Assembly (NCBI GenBank): GCA_902776365.1 | Contig: CACYPU010000007.1 | Span: 1 to 64,000, forward strand | Reading direction: 5' to 3' | Source: an uncultured Bacteroidota bacterium | GTDB taxonomy: Bacteria; Bacteroidota; Bacteroidia; Bacteroidales; P3 | Length of the DNA: 64,000 bases | Shown here: positions 56,301-63,272 of the stretch, piece after piece | Position numbering within the stretch: position 1 is the first letter of the stretch | Layout of the letters: each line of letters starts with the position of its first letter | Notes under the pieces: generated by a model | Seen by the model: the letters and a program-made list of their open reading frames with translations, nothing else | What the model was told of the DNA's origin: nothing | Databases searched by the model: none | Position numbers and translations under genes: made by a program

Positions 56301-59300
56301 CTGACAAATCTGTGGGATTGTAACAGGAAGGCTCATAATAATCACCAAAGATTGGGTATCTTGTGAGTGTATCAATAATCCATGTTTTCAATGTTGGTTC
56401 ATTAAAGTTTAAAACCCAACCATTCATTACATCCACAAGAGAGGAGAACATAGTTCCATTTATTGAAATTGGTGTTGATAACAAACAGTTTCCATTTTCT
56501 ATATAAAATCCGGAATTGTCTTGATAATCGTCACAGAAGTTTCCTATCAGTGGCATATTTGAAGATGTGGAATCATAATATCCATAAATATTGTGTATGT
56601 GTGTATTGATGTAAGGACATCCAATAACTATACCAACAAAATTCGATTGAGGAGTAAATTCAACATGTCCGGAAGAATAACAGTTGTATGCGTGGGCGTG
56701 CATAAAATTTCCAATCAAGCCGCCACGATACCAAGAATTGCCTGCTCCATATTGAAGTACATTACCTGTAGCAAAACAATTTTGTATGGTTACATTTCCA
56801 CGAACTTCACCTATCAATCCTCCGCATCCTCTTGACCCGTGAACATCTCCTGTAGCAGAACAATTTTGTATGATGGACATGGTATTGTCAGTAATATTAT
56901 TTATTGAACCCACAAGTGAACCCACGTCCATGTTGCCAAATACTTCGACAGATGAGTGGCAATTGATTATATCAACATCATTAGCGGCACAACCTAAAAC
57001 ACCTCCTATACTGGTGCAAGTTCCATTAAGTTCATCATCAGGCTCTGTCGACCAGGAACTCATTACTGTTCCACCGTCCATGATGATATTTTTAATGGTT
57101 GTTTTGCCATAATAGTACATGTATTGATTAAATGGTTGTATTATTCCAAACAAGCCTAACCCGGAATTTGTATCATTTACGTATATATTGGAAATGACAT
57201 GGTTGTTTCCGTCAAAAGTACCCCAAAAAGTAGTACGTCCGTCCCATATAAAAAATTGTCCGTAACTATAATGTTTACCAATAGGATTCCATCTGTATGC
57301 GGACAAGTCAATATCCGACATCAAGTAGACGGTCTTTCCTAAGTATGTTTGTTGCTGTTGGCCGTTTAGACCATTTACTTTGGCGGAAAACCAAGCAAGC
57401 CCTTCTGCAGAATAAATGTATGCGTTACCTAAAGAATCCTCAACATAACCTTCCGGCTGTACCTTGACAATGTCTGTCCAGTAAGGATCAATGTAAACCT
57501 GTCTTTTTATCCATGACGAAAAAACACCGGAATCGCAAATAGAACGTAAGTATATGTCATAGGTCATATATCTAGACAAATTGTTGATGGTTATTTCTGA
57601 ATCATTGGAATAGATCGATGTCCCATTGCCTAGAACGAATCCTTGGGGGCCGTATTCTATCTGCCATTGCTGGGGAATAGTGTCAGAGTACCATGTTATG
57701 TGCGCTGATGATGTGTCCCTGTCAATGATGATATTTGTTGGAGCAGGACAGTCGCTGTTTTTTCTTAAATATAGGCCGAACCCTGCATCGTTTGGAAAGC
57801 CACTATAATGTATCGTAATTGCATTATTGGTCGTATTTATGGAATGAACAAGTGTATTTTGGTTCCCAATCCATTCATTCATACCATATCCATTGTAGAA
57901 ATCAAAATATTGATTACAATAAAACAATTTGTCTACAAATATTCTTTCGGCCGTGTCATAACAATAAAACATTATTGTATTATTACAATTATTGCTATAA
58001 TGTACGCCGGTATAACTGTTATGCCCCATTAAATGATATAATTCAATCGGTTCATTCAGAACAAATGTGCTTGTACCAGACATTTGCCCGAGAATGACGT
58101 TGCCGGTGCTATCGGGAATAATGCCGATAAGAGCAGTTTGATTACTGTTAAACGAATTAACCGCACTAGTGAGGTACCATCCATCACTATAACCGTTCCA
58201 TCCAAAATTGAAATGGAAAAAACCACCTTGTTTATAACCATCGCAGACAAAAGCATGCCCCCCTTCATAACTATCCCCACAATAAAGAATCGGACGCCCC
58301 ATTTCCAAATCCTGGATAAGCATCATTTGCCAATTTGTATCGGCAAAATGACATTTTACCGCATAATTGATGTTGGGACTGAGGCGAAAGAAATTAATAA
58401 ATCCCGCGCGGGCATCATAATCATAAGCTCCGCTCTCGTTGGGCCCATAGCCCATATTGGCGGCCACGCCACAGTCGCGCATCAGGGTGGCGACGGCATT
58501 GACCTCTTGCGGGGTGCTGGTGGCGGTGAGGACGGTGGGCATGTGGGCGTAGTCGTAAGAGGCACTGTCGTAGTTGACCGAAAGGGTGCCGTAGTTGGAT
58601 TGGTAGCTGTGGGAACCTCGGCCGTGGATGGGGTAGCCCCAGTAGTTGATGATTTGGGCCATGGCGGTGGCAACACAGCCGGTAGGTACATGACCGTTGT
58701 AAGGACTGGTGGCGTCCTCGGGACAGAGGACGTTGTAGTACTGGCCTTGGCTCCAGGTGGTGGTGAGGAGGGGACCGACGGAATCGGGTAGATTAGTGGT
58801 AGTTAATAGATGAGAGTTAAGAGATAATAGTTGTTGCCATTCGGCGGAAGTTTCTTCAATTGAGAATTGAGAATTGAGAGTTGAGAATTCGGCTGACGCG
58901 GCTTCGATTTGGGTGGCGAGGTCGTCGAGATAAGAGGCCACCTGCGGTGGCAATGTTGAATGATGAGTGTTGAATGATGAATGTTTAGAGACAGAAGGTT
59001 GTTCGTCATTCATCATTCCTCGTTCATCATTAATTATGGGCCAGGGGCGGCTGAGGCTGTAGCCGAGGACGGGATGGGCGATGTCGTCGGCGGAGACGAG
59101 GACGAACATGTTGCCGATGTTGACGGCATACATGGCGGGTTGGCCGCTCTTGGGCATGGGGTGGGTGTAGACCACCGTGGCTTCCATCTGGTCGGCGCCC
59201 TTGACATACTGCGCCATGAAGTTCTTGGCCACCAGCAGGGCCTTTTGAGGCTTCACCGGCGATGCCATCACCGAAAGACCTGTCAGGGTCAGCAGCAAGA

Positions 59301-59319
59301 AGAGTAATGTTTTTTTCAT
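53395..59319 (-). CDS. giant C10 (streptopain-like) peptidase with GLUG, fibronectin-like and repeat domains, T9SS-exported
   Basis: 1974 residues. Signal peptide, residues 1-19. Inhibitory propeptide about 20-190, interrupted by two repeat-derived linkers. Peptidase C10 domain about 185-420: catalytic Cys215 in HVPTGCVATAMAQ and His355 in YEGGHAFVCDG. Fibronectin type III-like domain (NIIIDRDTSSAHITWYSDTI), GLUG-type motifs (IGGVLGCAANDVDIINCHSS) in two blocks with a second fibronectin-like domain, then nine repeats of about 50 residues with CDSYTW ... GCDSI (about 1450-1885) and a T9SS domain (IKIYPNPTSDLLTI). It is likely a surface protease or adhesin. The DNA for about residues 294-1394 is AT-rich, unlike both ends. 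Confidence 0.88.
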   Translation of the reverse strand: MKKTLLFLLLTLTGLSVMASPVKPQKALLVAKNFMAQYVKGADQMEATVVYTHPMPKSGQPAMYAVNIGNMFVLVSADDIAHPVLGYSLSRPWPIINDERGMMNDEQPSVSKHSSFNTHHSTLPPQVASYLDDLATQIEAASAEFSTLNSQFSIEETSAEWQQLLSLNSHLLTTTNLPDSVGPLLTTTWSQGQYYNVLCPEDATSPYNGHVPTGCVATAMAQIINYWGYPIHGRGSHSYQSNYGTLSVNYDSASYDYAHMPTVLTATSTPQEVNAVATLMRDCGVAANMGYGPNESGAYDYDARAGFINFFRLSPNINYAVKCHFADTNWQMMLIQDLEMGRPILYCGDSYEGGHAFVCDGYKQGGFFHFNFGWNGYSDGWYLTSAVNSFNSNQTALIGIIPDSTGNVILGQMSGTSTFVLNEPIELYHLMGHNSYTGVHYSNNCNNTIMFYCYDTAERIFVDKLFYCNQYFDFYNGYGMNEWIGNQNTLVHSINTTNNAITIHYSGFPNDAGFGLYLRKNSDCPAPTNIIIDRDTSSAHITWYSDTIPQQWQIEYGPQGFVLGNGTSIYSNDSEITINNLSRYMTYDIYLRSICDSGVFSSWIKRQVYIDPYWTDIVKVQPEGYVEDSLGNAYIYSAEGLAWFSAKVNGLNGQQQQTYLGKTVYLMSDIDLSAYRWNPIGKHYSYGQFFIWDGRTTFWGTFDGNNHVISNIYVNDTNSGLGLFGIIQPFNQYMYYYGKTTIKNIIMDGGTVMSSWSTEPDDELNGTCTSIGGVLGCAANDVDIINCHSSVEVFGNMDVGSLVGSINNITDNTMSIIQNCSATGDVHGSRGCGGLIGEVRGNVTIQNCFATGNVLQYGAGNSWYRGGLIGNFMHAHAYNCYSSGHVEFTPQSNFVGIVIGCPYINTHIHNIYGYYDSTSSNMPLIGNFCDDYQDNSGFYIENGNCLLSTPISINGTMFSSLVDVMNGWVLNFNEPTLKTWIIDTLTRYPIFGDYYEPSCYNPTDLSVINATLIGDTVIQTELSWTQIGEPNHWEVLYVASEHTIDSGVIVSVNSNPCILTGIPVGQPLDFYVRAICNSGDESGWSNKVSYMPDKLRWTEVVTSHPEGYIEDAEGNVYISSAEGLAWLSSVANGLNGVPFSSNRFMNKNIILTEDIDISEYRWTPIGKDVSHCLQGATINGNNHTITGLYCNELEDFQGLIGFMVNGAIKNIILKQVNVQGKNYVGSLIGYASSAAGIDQLSILNSVTITNCAAEGAVLGIENVGGITGRHYGSMNDESGTVMANSFFRGSVLVRDDITRTNSIGGYAGGICGSFTKCSLKNCYVVAEIDSNANYTGILTGSGGFPDSIANCYFKDFSTSLPITSSNSDTANISSFTGSGCVWNLNAPPTINGSSYSNLVDALNAWVDANNNDGQYSHWAADTAMFNGGYPVFAVIPCTPAIGNDSITVCDSYTWHGITYTADAVLIDTLSTLDGCDSIVTHYLFVHHSNSANETATACESYFFGGQWLYASGQYTDTLTNIAGCDSIATLYLTINNPVHTATTVTACDSYTWNGATITTSGDYTYPHNDDNGCTQVDTLHLTINYSTASSETATACEAYFWNGEWQYTSGQYSDTTTNSVGCDSIAILNLTINNPVHTATTVTACDSYTWQEAVITTSGTYHYTHTDVNGCTQDDTLYLTINHNDTVIVDEEVCDSITWYGTTYTASAYGIQYLTVPNTVGCDSIFFLDLTVNYTTYGEMSAVSCDSYQWDWNSAIYTASGDYTYRDTVNQNSQFCDSVLTLHLTINHSATADTTATACDLFVWYGNMGYDVSGDYEHQWWNVTTNGCDSILTLHLTINYSTETTVTDTAEGSYSWHGTTYTESGTYTWNGTTAEGCDSTVTLLLTITPTQAITQSSIQAIKIYPNPTSDLLTIDADDILSVELFDLNGRLVFSSEVDNSPFTFRLSPFTLNAGSYLLRIHTRQGTAVQHVILN
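53468..53505. repeat. AGGTGAA array in the T9SS domain of the C10 gene
   Basis: AAGGTGAAAGGTGAGAGGCG-like units, in frame (FRLSPFTL). Confidence 0.75.
53617..53655. repeat. GATTGCTT array before the T9SS domain
   Basis: TTGATTGCTTGAATGC-like units, in frame between the last repeat domain and the sorting domain. Confidence 0.75.
58858..58900. repeat. AATTGAG array ending in GCTGACGCG in the C10 propeptide
   Basis: AATTGAGAATTGAGAATT-like 7-bp units, then GGCTGACGCG (motif 58892-58900). A looser array (AGAGTTAAGAGATAATAG) lies at about 58800-58832. Confidence 0.85.
58957..59035. repeat. inverted pair of GAATGAT / ATCATTC arrays in the C10 propeptide
   Basis: TTGAATGATGAGTGTTGAAT-like units, a 25-bp centre, then CATTCATCATTCCTCGTTCA-like units. 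In frame. Confidence 0.75.
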
Positions 59320-59412
59320 ATCTGTAGGTTTTTATTATTGCTTGATTGTTTTATTAGCTAAATAAATCCGTGAAACTTTTTGTCTGAACGGAGGTTCTTG
59401 TTTTTTCAACTG

Positions 59413-59444
59413 CAAAAATACGAAAAAAAACTTATTCTGACAAA
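59413..59444 (-). promoter_or_regulatory. promoter of the C10 peptidase
   Basis: On the minus strand: TTTG (59444-59441), a 20-bp spacer, TATTTTTG (59420-59413), about 93 bp before the ATG. Confidence 0.75.
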
Positions 59445-59545
59445 AATATTTTGCGGACCCTATATATAAATATAAGGTCCGCAGGTGAGAATTTGTGTTA
59501 AAATTGGTTTTCGCCTGTGTTTTTTAACAATTTTTATGAGTAGGG

Positions 59546-62080
59546 CTATTCGGGGTCGGGCTCGTCGTAGAGGGAGTGGTAGACTTCGTAGCGTTGCATC
59601 TTGAGTTCGCCGTTGCGGATGGTGAAGAGGCTGACGGTGGTGCTTTCGGGTGCGCCGTGGATGTGGCAGAAGTCGGGGCCGTCGGGGCCTTCGAATGCCA
59701 TGATGCTGCCGGGGAAGTACTCACCGCCGTCGTCGGCATTCCAGGTGGGGCCGTAGACGTTGTCGTAGTAGCCTTCCATGGGGTAGGCATAGGTCTTGCC
59801 GTCGACAATGAAGACCTCGAGGGCAAGGGCTACCTGTGTAGTGTCGCCGTATTCGCTGATGCGGGTCTTCCAGGGACCCTTGAACTGGATGACGCCGTAG
59901 GAGTAGCGGTCGTTGTACTGCATGAGCAGGCTGCGGGTGGCCTTCATCTTGTATTGCTTCTCGAGCTGCATGACGACCTTAGCGGGGAGGGGTTGCACGG
60001 CGTCGTAGTCGCTGTTGAGGTGGATGAACTCGTGGTTGCGGAGGTAGTCGTTGGTGACGACGACCCACATGCCCCACATTTCGTCTTCCGACAGCATGTT
60101 GCCGGGGTAGGCGAAGGCGTAGTTCAGGCCCGGGGAGGGGATGGAGGGGCGGCTGTGGAGCTCGCCGGGGTAGATGTCGCGGCCTTTGGAGTCCTTGAGG
60201 GTCTCGCCGAGGTATTTGAGGATGCAGGCTTTGCCGGAGGGTGTGATGAGGTTGGTGTACTGCGCGGCGTTCTGGCGGAAGTTCTCCTGCAGCTCCCAAC
60301 GCTGGTGCTCGGCTTCGTAGTAGTCGGCGCTCTCATCGTTCAGCACAGGTTCTTTCACATCGCTCCAGTAGACCATCTGCATGTGGTCCTTGTCGAGGAT
60401 GTAGAGGAACATGGGGGGGGGCTGACTGCTTGACTGCTTGATTGTTTGAGTGCTTGAATTGGCTGACGCGGACTGTTGGTCGGGGCCGATGGCGCGGCCG
60501 GTGATGTCCATGGGGTAGGGGTTGGGGGAGAAGAGGTTCTTTTGGCCCGACTGGTCAGCCATGTTCATGGTGCCGAGGTTTTCGGTGGGGTGGTATATCT
60601 CGCAGCCCTGGAGGACGAAGGGGTAGTCGAAGTCGAAGAGTCGGGAGTCGCCGTTGTTGGCGTAGAAGCGGCAGTCGGAGAAGGAGACGCCCTTGCTTCC
60701 GCGGCTCTCGATGAGGCCGTACTCCCTGTTGTTGAGGAAGTCGCAGGAGGTGAAGGCGATGTTCTGCGAGCTGATGAGCTGCAGGATGCCGTAAGTGCAG
60801 TCGTGGACCTTGCAGTTTCGCACGTTCAAGTTGAGACTCCCAATGATGTCGAATCCATAGGTGCCGCAGCCGTAGAGGTCGCAGTCGAGGACATCGAGGC
60901 CTGTGCTTTTCTTCACGCCGATGACGCCGCCGGAGCAGTAGCCGAATTCGGTGTGGCCGATGGTGAGGTTCTCGACGTGGCAGTTGTTGCAGTTGATGAA
61001 GTAGAGACAGTAGGAATAGCGTGGGGCGACCTCGATGCTGGAGTTGCCGGCGCCACGGATGGTGAGGTTGTCGATGTTGACGAGGTCGAGCTGCCGGCCG
61101 TCGGTCTCGCTCTCGCTGATGACGAGAGGAGTCGTGCCGATGAAATCGTCACCTGACAGGGCCCAGCGGCGGCCGGGGTTGTTGGTGAAGAGACTCTCGT
61201 TCTCGAGCACACGTGAGAGGTTGAGGTGCACGTTCTTGGCGATGACAATGGTGCGGTTGGGCCCCAGGGCCTTGAGGAACTCGCGTTCGTTGGTGACGGT
61301 ATAGGTCATCACGCCGTTGATTTCTTCGGGACCGCGGCCGTCGTCGGCCAGGCCACCGGGGAACATGTCGGGCGAGAGCATGCTGTAGCGGTAATCGTCG
61401 GGTGTAGCCTCCTCGGCCTTGATGAGTTCTAGGTTGGTGCGTTCGAGGTCGCTAAGCTGGATGGTGCTGTTGTCTTTGACAGGTTTGTACCAGGCCTGCT
61501 TGGCAAAGTAGTCCTGCAGGTCTTTGGACTGGAAGCGCCAGCCATGTCGGGCGAGGATTTCGTTGCGCATGAGGCGCAGCTCCTCTTTTGGGAAGCGTGC
61601 CAAGTAGGTGGTGTTGAGCAGGTAGGTGGTGAGGACGTCGGAGGTGGGCATCTGCTCGAGGTTGCGCTCCATGAGGGTGCAACGCTGCAGGTCGGCATCG
61701 AGGTAGTATCTCAGCGTCCAGGCGGCGTCGCCCCTGTCGTTGTAGAAGACAAGGAAATGGGACACGCGGTCGATGAAGAGTTTTTTCACTCTGGCCCCTT
61801 CGTTGATTCGCAGGGCGATGGCACCGTTGTGGGAGAAGACGGTGTAATTGTTGTCTTGCTCCATCCAGATGAGGGTGATGGTGTAGTCGTCGCCATTGAT
61901 GTCTTTGCCGTTGAGTTCCACAGCGCCGCGGTCATACACCGTGGCCTTGTAGAAGATGGCACCGTCCCAGAATTTGTCACCGTTTTGGATTTGCTGGGCT
62001 TCACAAATTGAGAATTGAGAATTGAAAATTGAGAATAAGCTGGCGAAGAGGATTAGGGAGCGAAAGGACAAATGCTTCAT
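59546..62080 (-). CDS. secreted YARHG-domain and right-handed beta-helix protein
   Basis: 844 residues. The signal peptide (ILFASLFSIFNSQFSICEAQ) is partly repeat-encoded. A beta region (residues 30-150) precedes the YARHG domain (ELRLMRNEILARHGWRFQSK, then WYKP; about 160-225). Residues about 275-510 are a right-handed parallel beta-helix with NCHVENLTIGHTEFGYCSGG, LDVLDCDLYGCGTYGFDIIG and NVRNCKVHDCTYGILQL. A third region (from about 570) has no known domain. A repeat array (60421-60470) codes for the linker SANSSTQTIKQSSSQ. No T9SS tail is visible. Beta-helix proteins bind or cleave polysaccharides; none of this is shown here. Confidence 0.75.
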   Translation of the reverse strand: MKHLSFRSLILFASLFSIFNSQFSICEAQQIQNGDKFWDGAIFYKATVYDRGAVELNGKDINGDDYTITLIWMEQDNNYTVFSHNGAIALRINEGARVKKLFIDRVSHFLVFYNDRGDAAWTLRYYLDADLQRCTLMERNLEQMPTSDVLTTYLLNTTYLARFPKEELRLMRNEILARHGWRFQSKDLQDYFAKQAWYKPVKDNSTIQLSDLERTNLELIKAEEATPDDYRYSMLSPDMFPGGLADDGRGPEEINGVMTYTVTNEREFLKALGPNRTIVIAKNVHLNLSRVLENESLFTNNPGRRWALSGDDFIGTTPLVISESETDGRQLDLVNIDNLTIRGAGNSSIEVAPRYSYCLYFINCNNCHVENLTIGHTEFGYCSGGVIGVKKSTGLDVLDCDLYGCGTYGFDIIGSLNLNVRNCKVHDCTYGILQLISSQNIAFTSCDFLNNREYGLIESRGSKGVSFSDCRFYANNGDSRLFDFDYPFVLQGCEIYHPTENLGTMNMADQSGQKNLFSPNPYPMDITGRAIGPDQQSASANSSTQTIKQSSSQPPPMFLYILDKDHMQMVYWSDVKEPVLNDESADYYEAEHQRWELQENFRQNAAQYTNLITPSGKACILKYLGETLKDSKGRDIYPGELHSRPSIPSPGLNYAFAYPGNMLSEDEMWGMWVVVTNDYLRNHEFIHLNSDYDAVQPLPAKVVMQLEKQYKMKATRSLLMQYNDRYSYGVIQFKGPWKTRISEYGDTTQVALALEVFIVDGKTYAYPMEGYYDNVYGPTWNADDGGEYFPGSIMAFEGPDGPDFCHIHGAPESTTVSLFTIRNGELKMQRYEVYHSLYDEPDPE
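60421..60470. repeat. CTTGATTG/CTTGACTG array ending in GCTGACGCG
   Basis: GCTGACTGCTTGACTGCTTG-like units, then GGCTGACGCG (motif 60462-60470). In frame in the beta-helix gene. Confidence 0.85.
62005..62037. repeat. AATTGAG array in the beta-helix protein signal peptide
   Basis: AAATTGAGAATTGAGAATTG-like units, in frame. Confidence 0.8.
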
Positions 62081-62116
62081 ATTATAATTTATTTAATAAT
62101 ATTCCTTATTTTCAAT

Positions 62117-62166
62117 AACCGTTAACCGTTAACCGTTAACCATTAACCATTAACCATTAACCGTTA
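62117..62166. repeat. CCGTTAA/CCATTAA array upstream of the beta-helix gene
   Basis: Seven 7-bp units: three CCGTTAA-type, three CCATTAA-type and one CCGTTA. The array fills most of the gap to the next gene. Confidence 0.9.
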
Positions 62167-62175
62167 CATAACCAT

Positions 62176-63243
62176 TTATTCGGCGTAGCTGGAGAGGGGT
62201 TTATTGGAGTAGTCGATGGGGTGCCAGATGGGGTTGAAGGAGACGTACAGGCCGATGTCGCTCATCGCTTTCTGGTAGGTCTCCTCGTCGCACTCCTTGT
62301 CGTTGATGGAATAGCCGCCCTCGCCTTCCACGCGATCGCCGTTCATGTTGTACTGGTCCATCCATGCGGTGCGGCATACGGGACGGCTGTTTTTGATGAT
62401 GCAGAATTCGCCGCGTGCGCAGCCGGTTCCGCAGCCACCCTGTGCCGCGACGCCGTGCTCGAAGTAATCCAGCGTGGTGAAGGGGTCGGAGCAGACCAGC
62501 AGCACGGGTTTGCCGTCGGCAAGGGAGAAGACGGCATCGTAGAAGGCATCCAGGCTGTGTATCACCACCTCGTATTTGCCGTCGAGGTCGACATCGATGA
62601 GTGCATACTTTTCGAACAGGACTTCGTCGCCAACATCCAAGGAGGCAATCATGTCGTCCAGGTATTTGTTGATGTTGAAGCTCTGGGCATATTTCTTGTC
62701 AATCTTCTCGTTGGTGCAGTCGTAGATGAAGGAGAGCAGGTTGTCCTTCTCGTTGATTTCGGTGCTGGAATGGTGGGAGCGGAAGTTGTCGACATACCAG
62801 TCGCCACGCTCAAAGACGAGGTCGAGGAAGATGCGGTTTGTCTTGAAGTTCTGGATGGCCATCTCGACGGTGGCCGTCGTCTCGGTGATGTCTTTGATTT
62901 CCTTGATTTTATAGCTCCAGTTCGGGGCGATGTCCTGGGCGCTCAGCCAGTGGTCGTAGTCGCGGTAGATGTGGCCCATCTCGTGGCCGAGTTTGCTGGC
63001 CTGGGCGTCGAGCATTAGGAATTTTGCCGAGCAGAAGCGAGCGTCGTCACGGTGCTTGTAGATGGTGTCGATGCGCTGGGCGATATATTCCGGTGTATGG
63101 CAGAGGGAATCCTGCTGGGCGTCGAGCGACACGTTGGTTTTGCCGGAGTCGACAGCAGTGCCCTCTTGCGAGTTCCCGCCGCAGGAAACGAGGAATAGGG
63201 AGACAAGCAGACAGGCGGATAGGGTTGTAAGGATGTTTTTCAT
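62176..63243 (-). CDS. lipoprotein of unknown function
   Basis: 355 residues from the ATG at 63243 (MKNILTTLSACLLVSLFLVS then CGG, a lipoprotein signal). An in-frame ATG at 63273 would put ten charged residues before it. The mature part has a helical region (EYIAQRIDTIYKHRDDARFC, MLDAQASKLGHEMGHIYRDY), then a mixed domain (LIDVDLDGKYEVVIHSLDAF). GCGTGCARGEFCI is a cysteine-rich loop. HEMGH looks like half a zinc motif, but without further ligands it is not a convincing peptidase. No family assigned. Confidence 0.7.
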   Translation of the reverse strand: MKNILTTLSACLLVSLFLVSCGGNSQEGTAVDSGKTNVSLDAQQDSLCHTPEYIAQRIDTIYKHRDDARFCSAKFLMLDAQASKLGHEMGHIYRDYDHWLSAQDIAPNWSYKIKEIKDITETTATVEMAIQNFKTNRIFLDLVFERGDWYVDNFRSHHSSTEINEKDNLLSFIYDCTNEKIDKKYAQSFNINKYLDDMIASLDVGDEVLFEKYALIDVDLDGKYEVVIHSLDAFYDAVFSLADGKPVLLVCSDPFTTLDYFEHGVAAQGGCGTGCARGEFCIIKNSRPVCRTAWMDQYNMNGDRVEGEGGYSINDKECDEETYQKAMSDIGLYVSFNPIWHPIDYSNKPLSSYAE

Positions 63244-63272
63244 AACAAAGACTTTTATATTTTCACTTTTCA

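Noticed and set aside
62176-63243. HEMGH as a zinc-peptidase motif in the lipoprotein
   Set aside because: There is no conserved third ligand region and the flanking sequence does not fit any metallopeptidase family I know.
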